Shown here piece by piece: positions 1 through 6,601 of a stretch of DNA of 8,349 bases. Location of the stretch: NCBI GenBank assembly GCA_017883215.1, contig JADGOA010000159.1, positions 1 through 8,349 of the forward strand, in the 5' to 3' direction. Source of the DNA: Thermoanaerobaculia bacterium (GTDB taxonomy: Bacteria; Acidobacteriota; Thermoanaerobaculia; Gp7-AA8). The notes below the pieces were generated by a model. It saw only the letters and a program-made list of their open reading frames with translations, was not told the origin of the DNA and made no database searches. Position 1 is the first letter of the stretch; every line of letters starts with the position of its first letter. The position numbers were made by a program, and so were the translations under genes.

Positions 1-1
1 G

Positions 2-215
2 TCCCCTCGCCCCGTGCTCCCAATCGAACGGCCGCACTGAACCGATCCGCACGGGGCGAGGGGATGAAGGGGAGTGGGGTCGTGACGAGGGCGAAAAACC
101 CGAAAATCATAAAGAAACGAGCGGGGTTTTCGGTACCCCACTCCCCTTGCATCCCCTCGCCCCGCGGACGTTCGTACAGCGTGATTGAGCGCGATCGCGC
201 CGCGGGGCGAGGGGA
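2..215. repeat. Array of alternating inverted repeats forming three possible hairpins
   Basis: The 12-mer TCCCCTCGCCCC occurs at 2-13 and 152-163, and its reverse complement at 53-64 and 204-215, so orientation alternates along the array. Perfect stems visible are 2-16 with 50-64 (15 bp), 67-80 with 135-148 (14 bp) and 152-167 with 200-215 (16 bp). The loop of the last ends in the palindrome GCGCGATCGCGC (189-200). The middle stem can be extended by pairing 52-66 with 150-164, giving 29 bp with only G149 bulged, plus an inner stem 92-102 with 122-132 (one mismatch). That longer fold excludes the two outer hairpins. This could be a REP/MITE-like element or a structured 3' region of a gene to the left. 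No open reading frame here looks real. Confidence 0.8.
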
Positions 216-231
216 CCGAGCCCATGACTCT

Positions 232-250
232 GCTCCGAGGCGGAGCGTTT
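232..250 (+). terminator. Short hairpin followed by GTTT, weak terminator candidate
   Basis: GCTCCG (232-237) pairs perfectly with CGGAGC (241-246) across a 3-nt loop and is followed by GTTT. The 6-bp stem and very short T run make it a weak intrinsic-terminator candidate. It could end transcription from a gene to the left of the window, or be chance in GC-rich DNA. Confidence 0.25.
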
Positions 251-308
251 AAGGTGGTGCGCAACCGAACGAGAACACCGCCGGACGAGGACGTTCCCAC
301 TCCTCTCG

Positions 309-314
309 TACAAT
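309..314 (+). promoter_or_regulatory. -10-like element TACAAT just upstream of the start codon
   Basis: TACAAT ends 10 nt before the ATG at 325. A transcript starting 6-7 nt downstream would begin about 3-4 nt before the ATG, so the message would be essentially leaderless. No Shine-Dalgarno precedes the ATG at normal spacing, which agrees with this. No convincing -35 hexamer is visible 16-18 bp upstream. The context GTACAATCCGC closely matches GTATCATCCGC in front of waaA. Confidence 0.4.
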
Positions 315-324
315 CCGCTGCGGA

Positions 325-2232
325 ATGCGACGACTCTTCGCGTCTCTCGTTGTTCTCCTCATCGCAACAGTGTCGGCTGTGGCCGCCAACGCCGCAGACC
401 TCCGGCCGCGCGGCACTGCGGCCGATGTCGCCATTCACGCCATCCAGGGATCGGGAAACGTCTCGCCACTCGTCGGAAGCTCTGTCACCACGCGCGGCGT
501 CGTGACCGCGCTGAAGAGCAACGGGTTCTTTCTGCAGGAGCCGGATGCATCGGCCGACTCCGATCCGGGCACGTCGGAAGGCATCTTCGTCTTCACGAGC
601 TCCGCTCCTTCTGCGACGGTCGGCGACCTCGCCAGCGTCACCGGAACGGTTCAGGAATTCGTCCCTCCGTCCGATCCGGCGAGCGCTCCGATGACAGAAA
701 TCTCCACGCCTGCCGTCCAGGTGATCTCGACTGGAAATCCGCTCCCGAATCCGATCGTCCTTGCGACGGCGGACAGCGGCAACCTCGAGCGTTTCGAGGG
801 AATGCGCGTCACGGCCACTCTCGATGTCGCCGGCCCAACGTCCGGCAGCGTCAACGAGACGAATGCGACTTCGACGAGCAACGGCGTCTTCTACGGCGTC
901 ATCCACGGCGTCGCCCGGCCGTTCCGCGAGCCCGGCATCAACATCAGCGACACCGTCCCCTCGCCGGCTCCGCCGAACGTGCCGCGGTTCGACGAGAACT
1001 TCGAGCGGATCCGCGTCGACAGCGACAGTGCAGGCTCGACTCCTCCGCGGACAGCGCTGAACGTGTCGTTCGGCGAGAGCGTCACGATGACCGGACCGAT
1101 CGAGTTCGCGTACCGCGTCTACAACATCGTTCCCGATGCAGGCGCCTCGACCGTGACGGGCGCGCCGGCCTCGCGTGCCGCCAGCGGGGCGGCGAGCGAC
1201 GAGTTCACCCTCGCCACCGCAAATCTGGAACGGTTCTACAACGATGTGAACGACCCCGACCTGTTGGCCGGCAACGAGCCGGTCCTGACCGCTGCCGCCT
1301 TCGGAAGCCGTTTGAGGAAAGCCTCCCTTGCCGTCCGCAACTACCTGGGTGCTCCCGACATCCTGGCGCTCGAAGAGATCGAGAACCTCGCGGCGCTGAC
1401 CTCCCTCGCCAATGCCATCAACAGCGACGCGGTCGCGGCCGGGCAGCCGGACCCGAAATACGTTCCGTACCTGGTGGAAGGGAACGACGTCGGCGGGATC
1501 GACGTCGGGTTTCTCACGCGCTCCGCAGCCGTCGCCGGCGGATTGCCGCGCGTCGAGGTCGTCAGCGTTGCGCAGCAGAACAAGAACGAAACCTACATCG
1601 ATCCGAACAGCGGACAGCCGGCAACACTGAACGACCGGCCGCCCCTCGTCCTTCGCGCGGTCGTTCATTTCGCAGGCGGTACTTCGTTCCCCGTCACCGT
1701 CATCGGGAATCATCTCCGCTCCCTCAGCGGCGTGGAGGACGACCCGCGCGTCCGCGCAAAGCGGGCGGCACAGGCGGAGTCGCTCGCGCTGCTCGTCGAG
1801 CAGCTGCAGAGTGCCGGCGAGCGGGTCGTCGTGGCGGGCGACTTCAACGCTTTCGAGTACAACGACGGGTACGTCGATGTGATCGGCACGATCAAAGGAA
1901 CCCCGGCTCCCGCCGATCAGGTGGTGCGTTCGAGCAACGATCTCGTCAACCCCGATCTGATCGATCTCGATCAGCTCGTCCCGGCCAACGAGCGGTACTC
2001 GTACAACTTCGACGGCAACGCACAGGCGCTCGACCACATCCTGGTCACCCAGTCATTGAAGGCGGCGCTCGGCGGCATCCGCTTCGACCATGCGCGCATC
2101 AACAGCGATCTGCCGGAGACGTTTCGCAACGATCCGGCGACTCCGTTCCGCATCTCCGACCACGATCCCGCCATCGCCTACTTCGCCCTTCCGCGGGCCA
2201 CCGCCCCACGTCACCGCGCCGTTGGCCCCTGA
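325..2232 (+). CDS. Secreted endonuclease/exonuclease/phosphatase-fold protein with OB-like domain
   Basis: This 635-residue protein starts with a signal peptide: MRR, a hydrophobic core, then a likely cleavage after ANA near residue 23, so it is probably exported. Residues about 35-120 (GVVTALKSNGFFLQEP...GDLASVTGTVQEF) resemble the OB-fold region that precedes the nuclease domain in ExeM/NucH-type extracellular nucleases. The endonuclease/exonuclease/phosphatase domain covers about 295-628. Visible motifs are ANLERFYN (N300), LALEEIEN (E350/E351, the probable metal ligand), NHLRS (H463), GDFN (D506, N508), LDH (D570, H571) and SDHD (D612, H613). The metal-binding and catalytic set therefore looks intact. 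The likely activity is phosphodiester cleavage of nucleic acid outside the cytoplasm; a lipid or sugar phosphoesterase cannot be excluded. There is no lipobox or C-terminal anchor. The gene stands alone, 205 bp before waaA, and appears to be translated from a leaderless message. Confidence 0.85.
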   Translation: MRRLFASLVVLLIATVSAVAANAADLRPRGTAADVAIHAIQGSGNVSPLVGSSVTTRGVVTALKSNGFFLQEPDASADSDPGTSEGIFVFTSSAPSATVGDLASVTGTVQEFVPPSDPASAPMTEISTPAVQVISTGNPLPNPIVLATADSGNLERFEGMRVTATLDVAGPTSGSVNETNATSTSNGVFYGVIHGVARPFREPGINISDTVPSPAPPNVPRFDENFERIRVDSDSAGSTPPRTALNVSFGESVTMTGPIEFAYRVYNIVPDAGASTVTGAPASRAASGAASDEFTLATANLERFYNDVNDPDLLAGNEPVLTAAAFGSRLRKASLAVRNYLGAPDILALEEIENLAALTSLANAINSDAVAAGQPDPKYVPYLVEGNDVGGIDVGFLTRSAAVAGGLPRVEVVSVAQQNKNETYIDPNSGQPATLNDRPPLVLRAVVHFAGGTSFPVTVIGNHLRSLSGVEDDPRVRAKRAAQAESLALLVEQLQSAGERVVVAGDFNAFEYNDGYVDVIGTIKGTPAPADQVVRSSNDLVNPDLIDLDQLVPANERYSYNFDGNAQALDHILVTQSLKAALGGIRFDHARINSDLPETFRNDPATPFRISDHDPAIAYFALPRATAPRHRAVGP

Positions 2233-2237
2233 GGAGT

Positions 2238-2253
2238 GCGCCCGTGTGGGCGC
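2238..2253 (+). terminator. GC-rich hairpin just after the nuclease gene stop
   Basis: GCGCCC (2238-2243) pairs perfectly with GGGCGC (2248-2253) around the loop GTGT, starting 5 nt after the stop codon. There is no T run, so termination is uncertain. A second small hairpin lies at 2327-2340 (GCCCC/GGGGC). The rest of the 205-bp gap shows nothing I recognise. Confidence 0.3.
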
Positions 2254-2423
2254 CGGTGATGGACTCGCGCTTCGATGGTGGAGCGATGGTGACTTTGGTG
2301 TGTGGTTCCTGAGAGCCGACTCTTCCGCCCCCAAAGGGGCTGACGCCGGGATTTGCGCACAGAAACAGCACCGCCCGGCGAGAACCCCGGCGGTTGCGGA
2401 GGGGGGCGTCCGCACTCCTCCGG

Positions 2424-2429
2424 TATCAT
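2424..2429 (+). promoter_or_regulatory. -10-like element TATCAT upstream of waaA
   Basis: TATCAT ends 8 nt before the waaA ATG at 2438, so a transcript starting at the usual distance would begin 1-2 nt before the start codon and be leaderless. No purine-rich Shine-Dalgarno sits between it and the ATG. It would serve as the promoter of the whole four-gene operon. A -35 element at ordinary spacing is not evident. Confidence 0.4.
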
Positions 2430-2437
2430 CCGCGGCC

Positions 2438-3685
2438 ATGTTCCTTCTTTACGAGGTGTTGCTGTACCTCGTCTTCATCGTGGGCCTGCCGTTCTTCATC
2501 GTGAGCGGGATCGTCCGCGGCAAGTACCTCACAAATTTTCCGCAACGGTTGGGGCTCTACCGCTCGCCGCGGCGGCCGCACGAGGTGTGGATCCACGCCG
2601 TCTCGGTTGGCGAAACGCTGGCGGCCCGGAGCGTGGTCGATGCACTCGAGCGGCTGCGGCCCCAGACCTCGATCGTCTTCACCACGACCACGATCACGGG
2701 CCAGGCGCAGGCCAGGCGTCTCTATCCGAACGCGACCGTCACCTACTTTCCGCTCGACTTCTCCTTCTCGGTCAAGCGTTTCCTCGACCACCATCAGCCG
2801 CGCGTTTTCACCACGATGGAAACCGAGTTGTGGCCCAACGTGACGCGGATCTCGCGCAAGCGCGGGCTGCGGCTGATGCTCGCCAACGGACGAATCTCCG
2901 ACCGTTCCTTTCCGCGCTATCGCGCCTTCCGGCCGGTCGTCGAGAACCTCCTGCGCTACTACGACAGAATCCTGGCGCGCGAGCCGCTCGATCGGGAGCG
3001 GTTTCTCGCCATCGGCGCCCCATCCGCGGCCGTGGAGATCACCGGGAACGTGAAGTTCGACTACGACCCTGACCTGCGGCCGCTGGAAATCGCGCCGGAG
3101 CTCGAGTCGCTGATCGGCGGCCGGAAAGTCTTCGTCCTCGGATCGACGGTGGAGGGAGAAGACGAGGCGCTGATACCGCTCCTCGGGCCGCTCGTCGAAA
3201 AGGGCCTCTTCATAATCGTGGCGCCCCGAAAGCCGGAGCGCTTCGATGCTGTCGGGCGCCTTCTCACAGCGGCCGGAATCCGCTTCGTGAGGCGCAGCGC
3301 GTTTCCCGCCTCCGGCCCGGCCGAGGCCCTCCTGGTCGATGCGTTCGGCGAGCTGGGGCGCATGTACGGCTACGCCACCGTTGCATTCGTCGGCGGCACG
3401 CTCATGCCGACCGGCGGGCACAATCCGATCGAGCCCGCAGCCGCGGGTGTGCCGGTCTGCTTCGGCCGGTCGATGTCGAACTTCCGCGAGATCGCATCCA
3501 CGTTTCTGCACGCCCAGGCGGCATTTGAAGCCGCATCGGCCGCCGAGGTGATCGCCTTTGCCGAGAAGATGTTGAGCGACGAGGAGCAGCGGCGTGCCTG
3601 CGGTGGGCGCGCACGGCAGGTCGTACTTCAGAATCGCGGGGCGTCCGAGAGGACGGCCCGCCGGATCGTCGAGCTGCTGGCGTGA
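2438..3685 (+). CDS. waaA: 3-deoxy-D-manno-octulosonic acid (Kdo) transferase
   Basis: WaaA (KdtA) moves Kdo from CMP-Kdo onto the lipid A precursor at the cytoplasmic face of the inner membrane. The protein has 415 residues, close to the usual 420-430. A single N-terminal membrane anchor spans about residues 2-26. The donor-independent N-lobe motif HAVSVGE (H53-E59) carries the glutamate that matches the catalytic base of Aquifex WaaA. Further family motifs are METELWPN (127-134), GNVKFDYD, and GGHNPIEP (326-333) in the CMP-Kdo-binding C-lobe. The frame stays open upstream to 2090, but that part overlaps the nuclease gene and lacks family sequence, so I chose the ATG at 2438, where the membrane anchor begins. 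Its stop overlaps the lpxK start (GTGA, 3682-3685). Whether it adds one or more Kdo residues cannot be read from the sequence. Confidence 0.95.
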   Translation: MFLLYEVLLYLVFIVGLPFFIVSGIVRGKYLTNFPQRLGLYRSPRRPHEVWIHAVSVGETLAARSVVDALERLRPQTSIVFTTTTITGQAQARRLYPNATVTYFPLDFSFSVKRFLDHHQPRVFTTMETELWPNVTRISRKRGLRLMLANGRISDRSFPRYRAFRPVVENLLRYYDRILAREPLDRERFLAIGAPSAAVEITGNVKFDYDPDLRPLEIAPELESLIGGRKVFVLGSTVEGEDEALIPLLGPLVEKGLFIIVAPRKPERFDAVGRLLTAAGIRFVRRSAFPASGPAEALLVDAFGELGRMYGYATVAFVGGTLMPTGGHNPIEPAAAGVPVCFGRSMSNFREIASTFLHAQAAFEAASAAEVIAFAEKMLSDEEQRRACGGRARQVVLQNRGASERTARRIVELLA

Positions 3686-4515
3686 ACGCTCTGTTGAAAC
3701 TCATCGAGCTGCCGTACTGCGGCCTGAATCGCTTGCGGCGTGCCCTCTATCGCCATGGAGTGTTGAAGCCGCGCCGCCTGCCGCGGCCGGTGATCTCGAT
3801 CGGGAACATCGCCGCGGGCGGGGCGGGGAAGACGCCGGCCGTGATCGCACTGGCGCAATTCCTCGCGGAGCGCGGACACCGAGTGGCCGTGCTCACCCGC
3901 GGCTACGGGCGGAGTGGACGGGGGGGAGCGGTGGATGCGCTCGATCCCGCTCGCTTTGGCGACGAGCCGGTCGTGATCAAAAAGAGATGTGAAAATGTAG
4001 ATGTCATTGTTGGTGATAATCGCTATCAGAATGCATCAGCAATAATATGTGATGTTTATATCCTTGACGACGGCTTCCAGCACCTGCAGCTCGCACGCGA
4101 TCTCGACATCGTCATCGACGTTCCGCACGCCCCCTTCCATCGCGAGGGACGCAGCGCCCTGCGCGACGCCGATTTCGTGATACCCCGGCAGATCCGCCTG
4201 GCCGACCCCGGCCTGGTCCGGGGCAAACGCCTGTTTGCCTTCGCCGGCCTGGCCGGCAACGAGCAGTTCTTCGCCACGCTTCGAGAGGCCGGCGCCACCG
4301 TCGCCGGGTCTCTCGGCTTCCCCGACCACCACCCGTACTCCGCGGCCGATCTGCAGTCGATCCGGCGCGCTGCAGCCCTCGCAGGCGCGGAGGTAATCGT
4401 CACCACAGAAAAAGACGCGGTGAAGGTGCAACAAGCTGACATGATCGCCGTGCCGATCGAGTTCATCCTCCCCGCCGAGGTCCTCGACCGCGCTGCAGCT
4501 CTCGTGGCGAAATGA
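3682..4515 (+). CDS. lpxK: Tetraacyldisaccharide 4'-kinase (lipid A 4'-kinase)
   Basis: LpxK phosphorylates the 4' position of tetraacyldisaccharide-1-phosphate to form lipid IVA. It starts at GTG within the GTGA overlap with waaA. The P-loop GGAGKT is at 46-51 (K50, T51), followed by LTRGYGR, GDEP (93-96), DDGFQH (129-134, including the DDG pair central to the kinase) and TEKDAVK (242-248). At 277 residues it is clearly shorter than the usual 320-360. The gap seems to fall after residue 146, where the segment around GNG...LPAGPLRE, conserved in E. coli-type LpxK, appears missing. Codons for residues 99-129 are abruptly AT-rich (AAA, AGA, TGT, AAT, GTA, ATA, TAT), unlike the rest of the operon, yet the protein segment aligns as expected. 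The frame is intact. Its 3' end overlaps the acyltransferase by ATGA (4512-4515). The gene looks functional, but with an altered substrate-side loop. Confidence 0.92.
   Translation: MNALLKLIELPYCGLNRLRRALYRHGVLKPRRLPRPVISIGNIAAGGAGKTPAVIALAQFLAERGHRVAVLTRGYGRSGRGGAVDALDPARFGDEPVVIKKRCENVDVIVGDNRYQNASAIICDVYILDDGFQHLQLARDLDIVIDVPHAPFHREGRSALRDADFVIPRQIRLADPGLVRGKRLFAFAGLAGNEQFFATLREAGATVAGSLGFPDHHPYSAADLQSIRRAAALAGAEVIVTTEKDAVKVQQADMIAVPIEFILPAEVLDRAAALVAK
3976..4067 (+). other. AT-rich codon-usage island within lpxK
   Basis: I count 29 G or C among these 92 bases (about 32%), whereas the sequence on both sides is strongly GC-rich. Codons such as AGA, GTA, TGT, TAT and two successive ATA cluster here. 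The island begins just after the codons for GDEP-VV and ends at the first codon of DDGFQH, so both edges lie at conserved motifs. Confidence 0.85.
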
Positions 4516-5429
4516 GCCGGAAGAAGAGCGCGCTGCTCCAGCGCATCGAATATGCCGCCTACCGCGCCGCGGCCGCGCTGGTGCGACGGTCATCCGACGA
4601 GTCCCTGCGCCGCTGGGGGACTCGCCTCGGCGCTCTGAGCGCGAAACTCCTCCGCCGGCGCGATCGTCTGGCTCTGCGCAACCTCGCTGTAGCCTTTCCG
4701 GAACGCCCTCCCGATGAGCTCCGCCGGATCCTGGACGAGTGCTGGCGGCATTTCGGCCGCGAGATGCTTCAATTCGTGCAGCTGCAATCGTTCTCGCTCG
4801 ACGAGATCGCGCGCCGCTGCCCGTTCGTCCACGAGGAGATCCTCGAGGAGGGGCGCGCCCGCGGCAAGGGAGTGATCCTGATCAGCGCCCATTACGGCGG
4901 GTGGGAGATCGCCGGGCTGGCGATTACGGCGCATGTGGACAACGTCCGCACGGTCGCGCGGCCGCTCGACAACGATCTTCTGGAGGAAGATCTGGCGAAG
5001 CTACGCTCCCGAACGGGGGTCGAGGTCGTCGACCGGCGGCGCGCCGCACGCGTGTTGCTGCGCGGACTATCGGAGAACGCCGTGGTGGTGCTGCTACCGG
5101 ACCAGGCCGTGCTCCCGCGCGAAGGAATTCTGATACCGTTTCTCGGCCGCCCCGCCTGGACCACCGATGCCCCAGCCAAGATGGCCGTGCGGCACGATTC
5201 CACGATTGTGTTCGCTTTTTGCATTCCGGACGCGTCCGGGCACTACCTGGAGTTCGAGGAGCCGATTCGAGTCGATCAGTTGACCGAGGCCGAACGGGAG
5301 CCGGACGCGCTCACCAGACGGATCAACGAGGTGATCTCACGCCGGATCGCCTCACGGCCGGAGCTCTGGTTGTGGATGCACGATCGCTGGAAAGGGACGG
5401 GCGAAAGTGAAGCAGGTCATGGGAATTGA
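4512..5429 (+). CDS. lpxL: LpxL/HtrB-type Kdo-lipid A acyltransferase
   Basis: Enzymes of this family transfer a secondary acyl chain from acyl-ACP onto Kdo-lipid A at the inner membrane. The 305-residue length matches the family. The catalytic HX4E motif is present as HYGGWE (H127, E132) in ISAHYGGWEIAG. It is followed by LLPDQ and FLGRPAWTTDAPAKMA, typical of the family's central region, and by WMHDRWK near the C-terminus, matching the usual WMHxRWK. The N-terminus (YAAYRAAAALV...LGALSAKLL) is mildly hydrophobic and basic rather than a strong membrane span. It starts at the ATG of the ATGA overlap with lpxK and ends inside the start region of the next gene. LpxL and LpxM types cannot be told apart by eye. 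Its position next to lpxK and waaA favours a role on the Kdo-bearing precursor, so the symbol is tentative. Confidence 0.85.
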   Translation: MSRKKSALLQRIEYAAYRAAAALVRRSSDESLRRWGTRLGALSAKLLRRRDRLALRNLAVAFPERPPDELRRILDECWRHFGREMLQFVQLQSFSLDEIARRCPFVHEEILEEGRARGKGVILISAHYGGWEIAGLAITAHVDNVRTVARPLDNDLLEEDLAKLRSRTGVEVVDRRRAARVLLRGLSENAVVVLLPDQAVLPREGILIPFLGRPAWTTDAPAKMAVRHDSTIVFAFCIPDASGHYLEFEEPIRVDQLTEAEREPDALTRRINEVISRRIASRPELWLWMHDRWKGTGESEAGHGN

Positions 5430-6456
5430 AACGGTCGTCATCGGCCTCAACTGGGTGGGAGACAATGTTCTCGCGCTTCCGACCTACCGTGCCCTCCAGC
5501 ATCGCTTCCGCAGCGAGGGTGGCATCGTCGTCGCCGCCCCGGAGAACGTCGCCACTCTTCTCGCCTCCTCCGGCGTCTGCAGGAAGGTCATCCCCTGGAG
5601 CCGTGGAACCCGCGACCGCATTGCGGCGTTGCGGAGCGGCGATTTTCGCCGCGCCGTGATTCTTCCGAACTCGTTCCGCGCCGCGGCGGTTGCATTCGCC
5701 GCCGGAATCCGCGAGCGCTGGGGCTACGGCACCGACTGCCGGTCGCTCCTCCTCACGCACGTCGTCGGACGTGCGAGGCAGCGGCGTCACCAGCTCGATG
5801 ATTACACTCTGCTGCTTGCGGCCATGAACGCGCCGCGCGTCGTCGACGAGCTGCCCTTGATGCCGCTGCCGCTCGCCGCACGCGAACAGGCGCGCCGTCA
5901 CTTTCGCGCCCTCGGCGTTCGCGTCGACCGCCCGATTTTCGGCATCCATGCGGGCGGGCTCTATGGCCGGGCCAAGCACTGGGGCGACGGCCGATACCAG
6001 CAGGTCGCCGAACGCCTGCGCGCCGACGGATTCGCGGTCGTGCTCCTGACCAGCCCCGCGGAGCGCGAACAGGCCGAGTCGATCTCCGCGGCCTGCGGCG
6101 GCCTGCCGGTCATCGGCGACGGCGGCGACGTCCTCGAGCTCGCTGCGGCCATCGCGCAGTGCTCCGTCGTCATCACCAACGACAGCGGGCCGCTCCACCT
6201 CGCCGCCGCCCTGGCCGTTCCGTCGGTGTCGATCTTCGGTCCCACCGATCCTGCGCGAACTGTCATCCCGGGCGCCAGCCGGGTGATGCGCATGTCGCTC
6301 TCCTGCCAGCCCTGCTACGCCCGCGAGTGCCCGCTCGGACACCACAACTGCATGGCGGGCATCTCGGTCGACGAGGTGTACGCGGCAGCGATCAGCCTCT
6401 TCAACGAAGTCGACGGCAAAGTCGAGAGCGACGGCGAGATCAGGGTGCTTCCGTGA
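5407..6456 (+). CDS. waaF: Lipopolysaccharide heptosyltransferase II-type glycosyltransferase (GT9)
   Basis: Glycosyltransferase family 9 enzymes of this type transfer L-glycero-D-manno-heptose from ADP-heptose to the inner core. The 349-residue protein opens with NWVGDNVLALPTYRAL, matching the WVGD start of WaaF (W16, D19). It has the GIHAGGLYG segment that corresponds to the nucleotide-sugar site, NDSGPLHLAAAL (N258-L269) followed by FGPTDP, and the C-terminal CPLGHHNC (C308-C315) typical of WaaF rather than WaaC. The start is ambiguous: GTG at 5407 (overlap 23 nt, with AAAGGGA about 10 nt upstream) or ATG at 5419 (overlap 11 nt, weak GCAGG upstream). The conserved fold begins after both. 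Translation is probably coupled to the acyltransferase. No heptosyltransferase I gene lies in the window. Confidence 0.88.
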   Translation: MKQVMGIETVVIGLNWVGDNVLALPTYRALQHRFRSEGGIVVAAPENVATLLASSGVCRKVIPWSRGTRDRIAALRSGDFRRAVILPNSFRAAAVAFAAGIRERWGYGTDCRSLLLTHVVGRARQRRHQLDDYTLLLAAMNAPRVVDELPLMPLPLAAREQARRHFRALGVRVDRPIFGIHAGGLYGRAKHWGDGRYQQVAERLRADGFAVVLLTSPAEREQAESISAACGGLPVIGDGGDVLELAAAIAQCSVVITNDSGPLHLAAALAVPSVSIFGPTDPARTVIPGASRVMRMSLSCQPCYARECPLGHHNCMAGISVDEVYAAAISLFNEVDGKVESDGEIRVLP

Positions 6457-6471
6457 CCGCCCACACGGCCG

Positions 6472-6503
6472 GTTACGCAGTTACTCAGTTGCTCAGTTGA
6501 CGC
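6472..6503 (+). repeat. Octamer tandem repeat (GTTACTCA-like, about 3.5 copies)
   Basis: Consecutive 8-mers read GTTACGCA (6472-6479), GTTACTCA (6480-6487), GTTGCTCA (6488-6495) and the partial copy GTTGACGC (6496-6503). They lie 15 bp after the waaF stop. Copies differ by one or two bases, so this may be a degenerate short tandem repeat. Confidence 0.6.
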
Positions 6504-6526
6504 GGCGGGGAACCCAACTGAGCAAC
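6488..6526 (+). terminator. 12-bp hairpin downstream of the LPS operon
   Basis: GTTGCTCAGTTG (6488-6499) pairs perfectly with CAACTGAGCAAC (6515-6526) around a 15-nt loop. It is followed by two smaller hairpins, CGGAG/CTCCG (6526-6538) and CCGTG/CACGG (6536-6546), which share bases. No T run follows, so factor-independent termination is doubtful. A processing, stabilising or Rho-pausing role at the operon end is possible. The left arm is built from the octamer repeats. Confidence 0.4.
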
Positions 6527-6601
6527 GGAGTGGCTCCGTGTCACGGGGCCATGTGATGCAACCCACAGCTCCTTGTTCGCCCCTGCGCAACCATGCATGT
6601 T

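Larger units (their letters stand above)
216..324 (+). other. Non-coding leader region upstream of the secreted nuclease-like gene
   Basis: Together with the repeat array this completes the 324 bases before the first gene. I see only a short hairpin at 232-246 and a -10-like hexamer at 309-314. Short open frames crossing the stretch lack recognisable protein sequence and are shadows. Confidence 0.5.

Noticed and set aside
1..216. CRISPR array
   Set aside because: The repeats alternate in orientation, are only 12-16 bp and have unequal spacing, and no cas gene is present.
2090..2437. In-frame upstream extension of waaA by 116 codons
   Set aside because: It overlaps the 3' end of the nuclease gene, has low-complexity Arg/Ser/Pro sequence and puts a non-family segment in front of the membrane anchor that normally begins WaaA.
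2426..3511. Long minus-strand open frame (361 codons) opposite waaA
   Set aside because: It is Arg/Glu/Gly-rich with no recognisable motifs and lies wholly antisense to a well-supported gene; such frames are common in GC-rich DNA.
4007..4048. Specific -35/-10 pair inside the AT-rich island
   Set aside because: TTGTTG, GATAAT and TAATAT hexamers exist but none are paired at 16-18 bp spacing; AT-rich DNA gives such matches by chance.
3976..4067. Frameshift, intron or small insertion element as explanation of the AT-rich island in lpxK
   Set aside because: The reading frame and expected LpxK sequence continue through the tract, and there are no terminal repeats or target duplications.
4036..4593. 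Minus-strand open frames opposite lpxK
   Set aside because: They are antisense shadows without motifs; the plus-strand LpxK motifs are continuous.
5323..6345. Long minus-strand open frame (340 codons) opposite waaF
   Set aside because: Composition is typical of an antisense shadow of a GC-rich gene and no domain is visible, whereas the plus strand has clear heptosyltransferase motifs.
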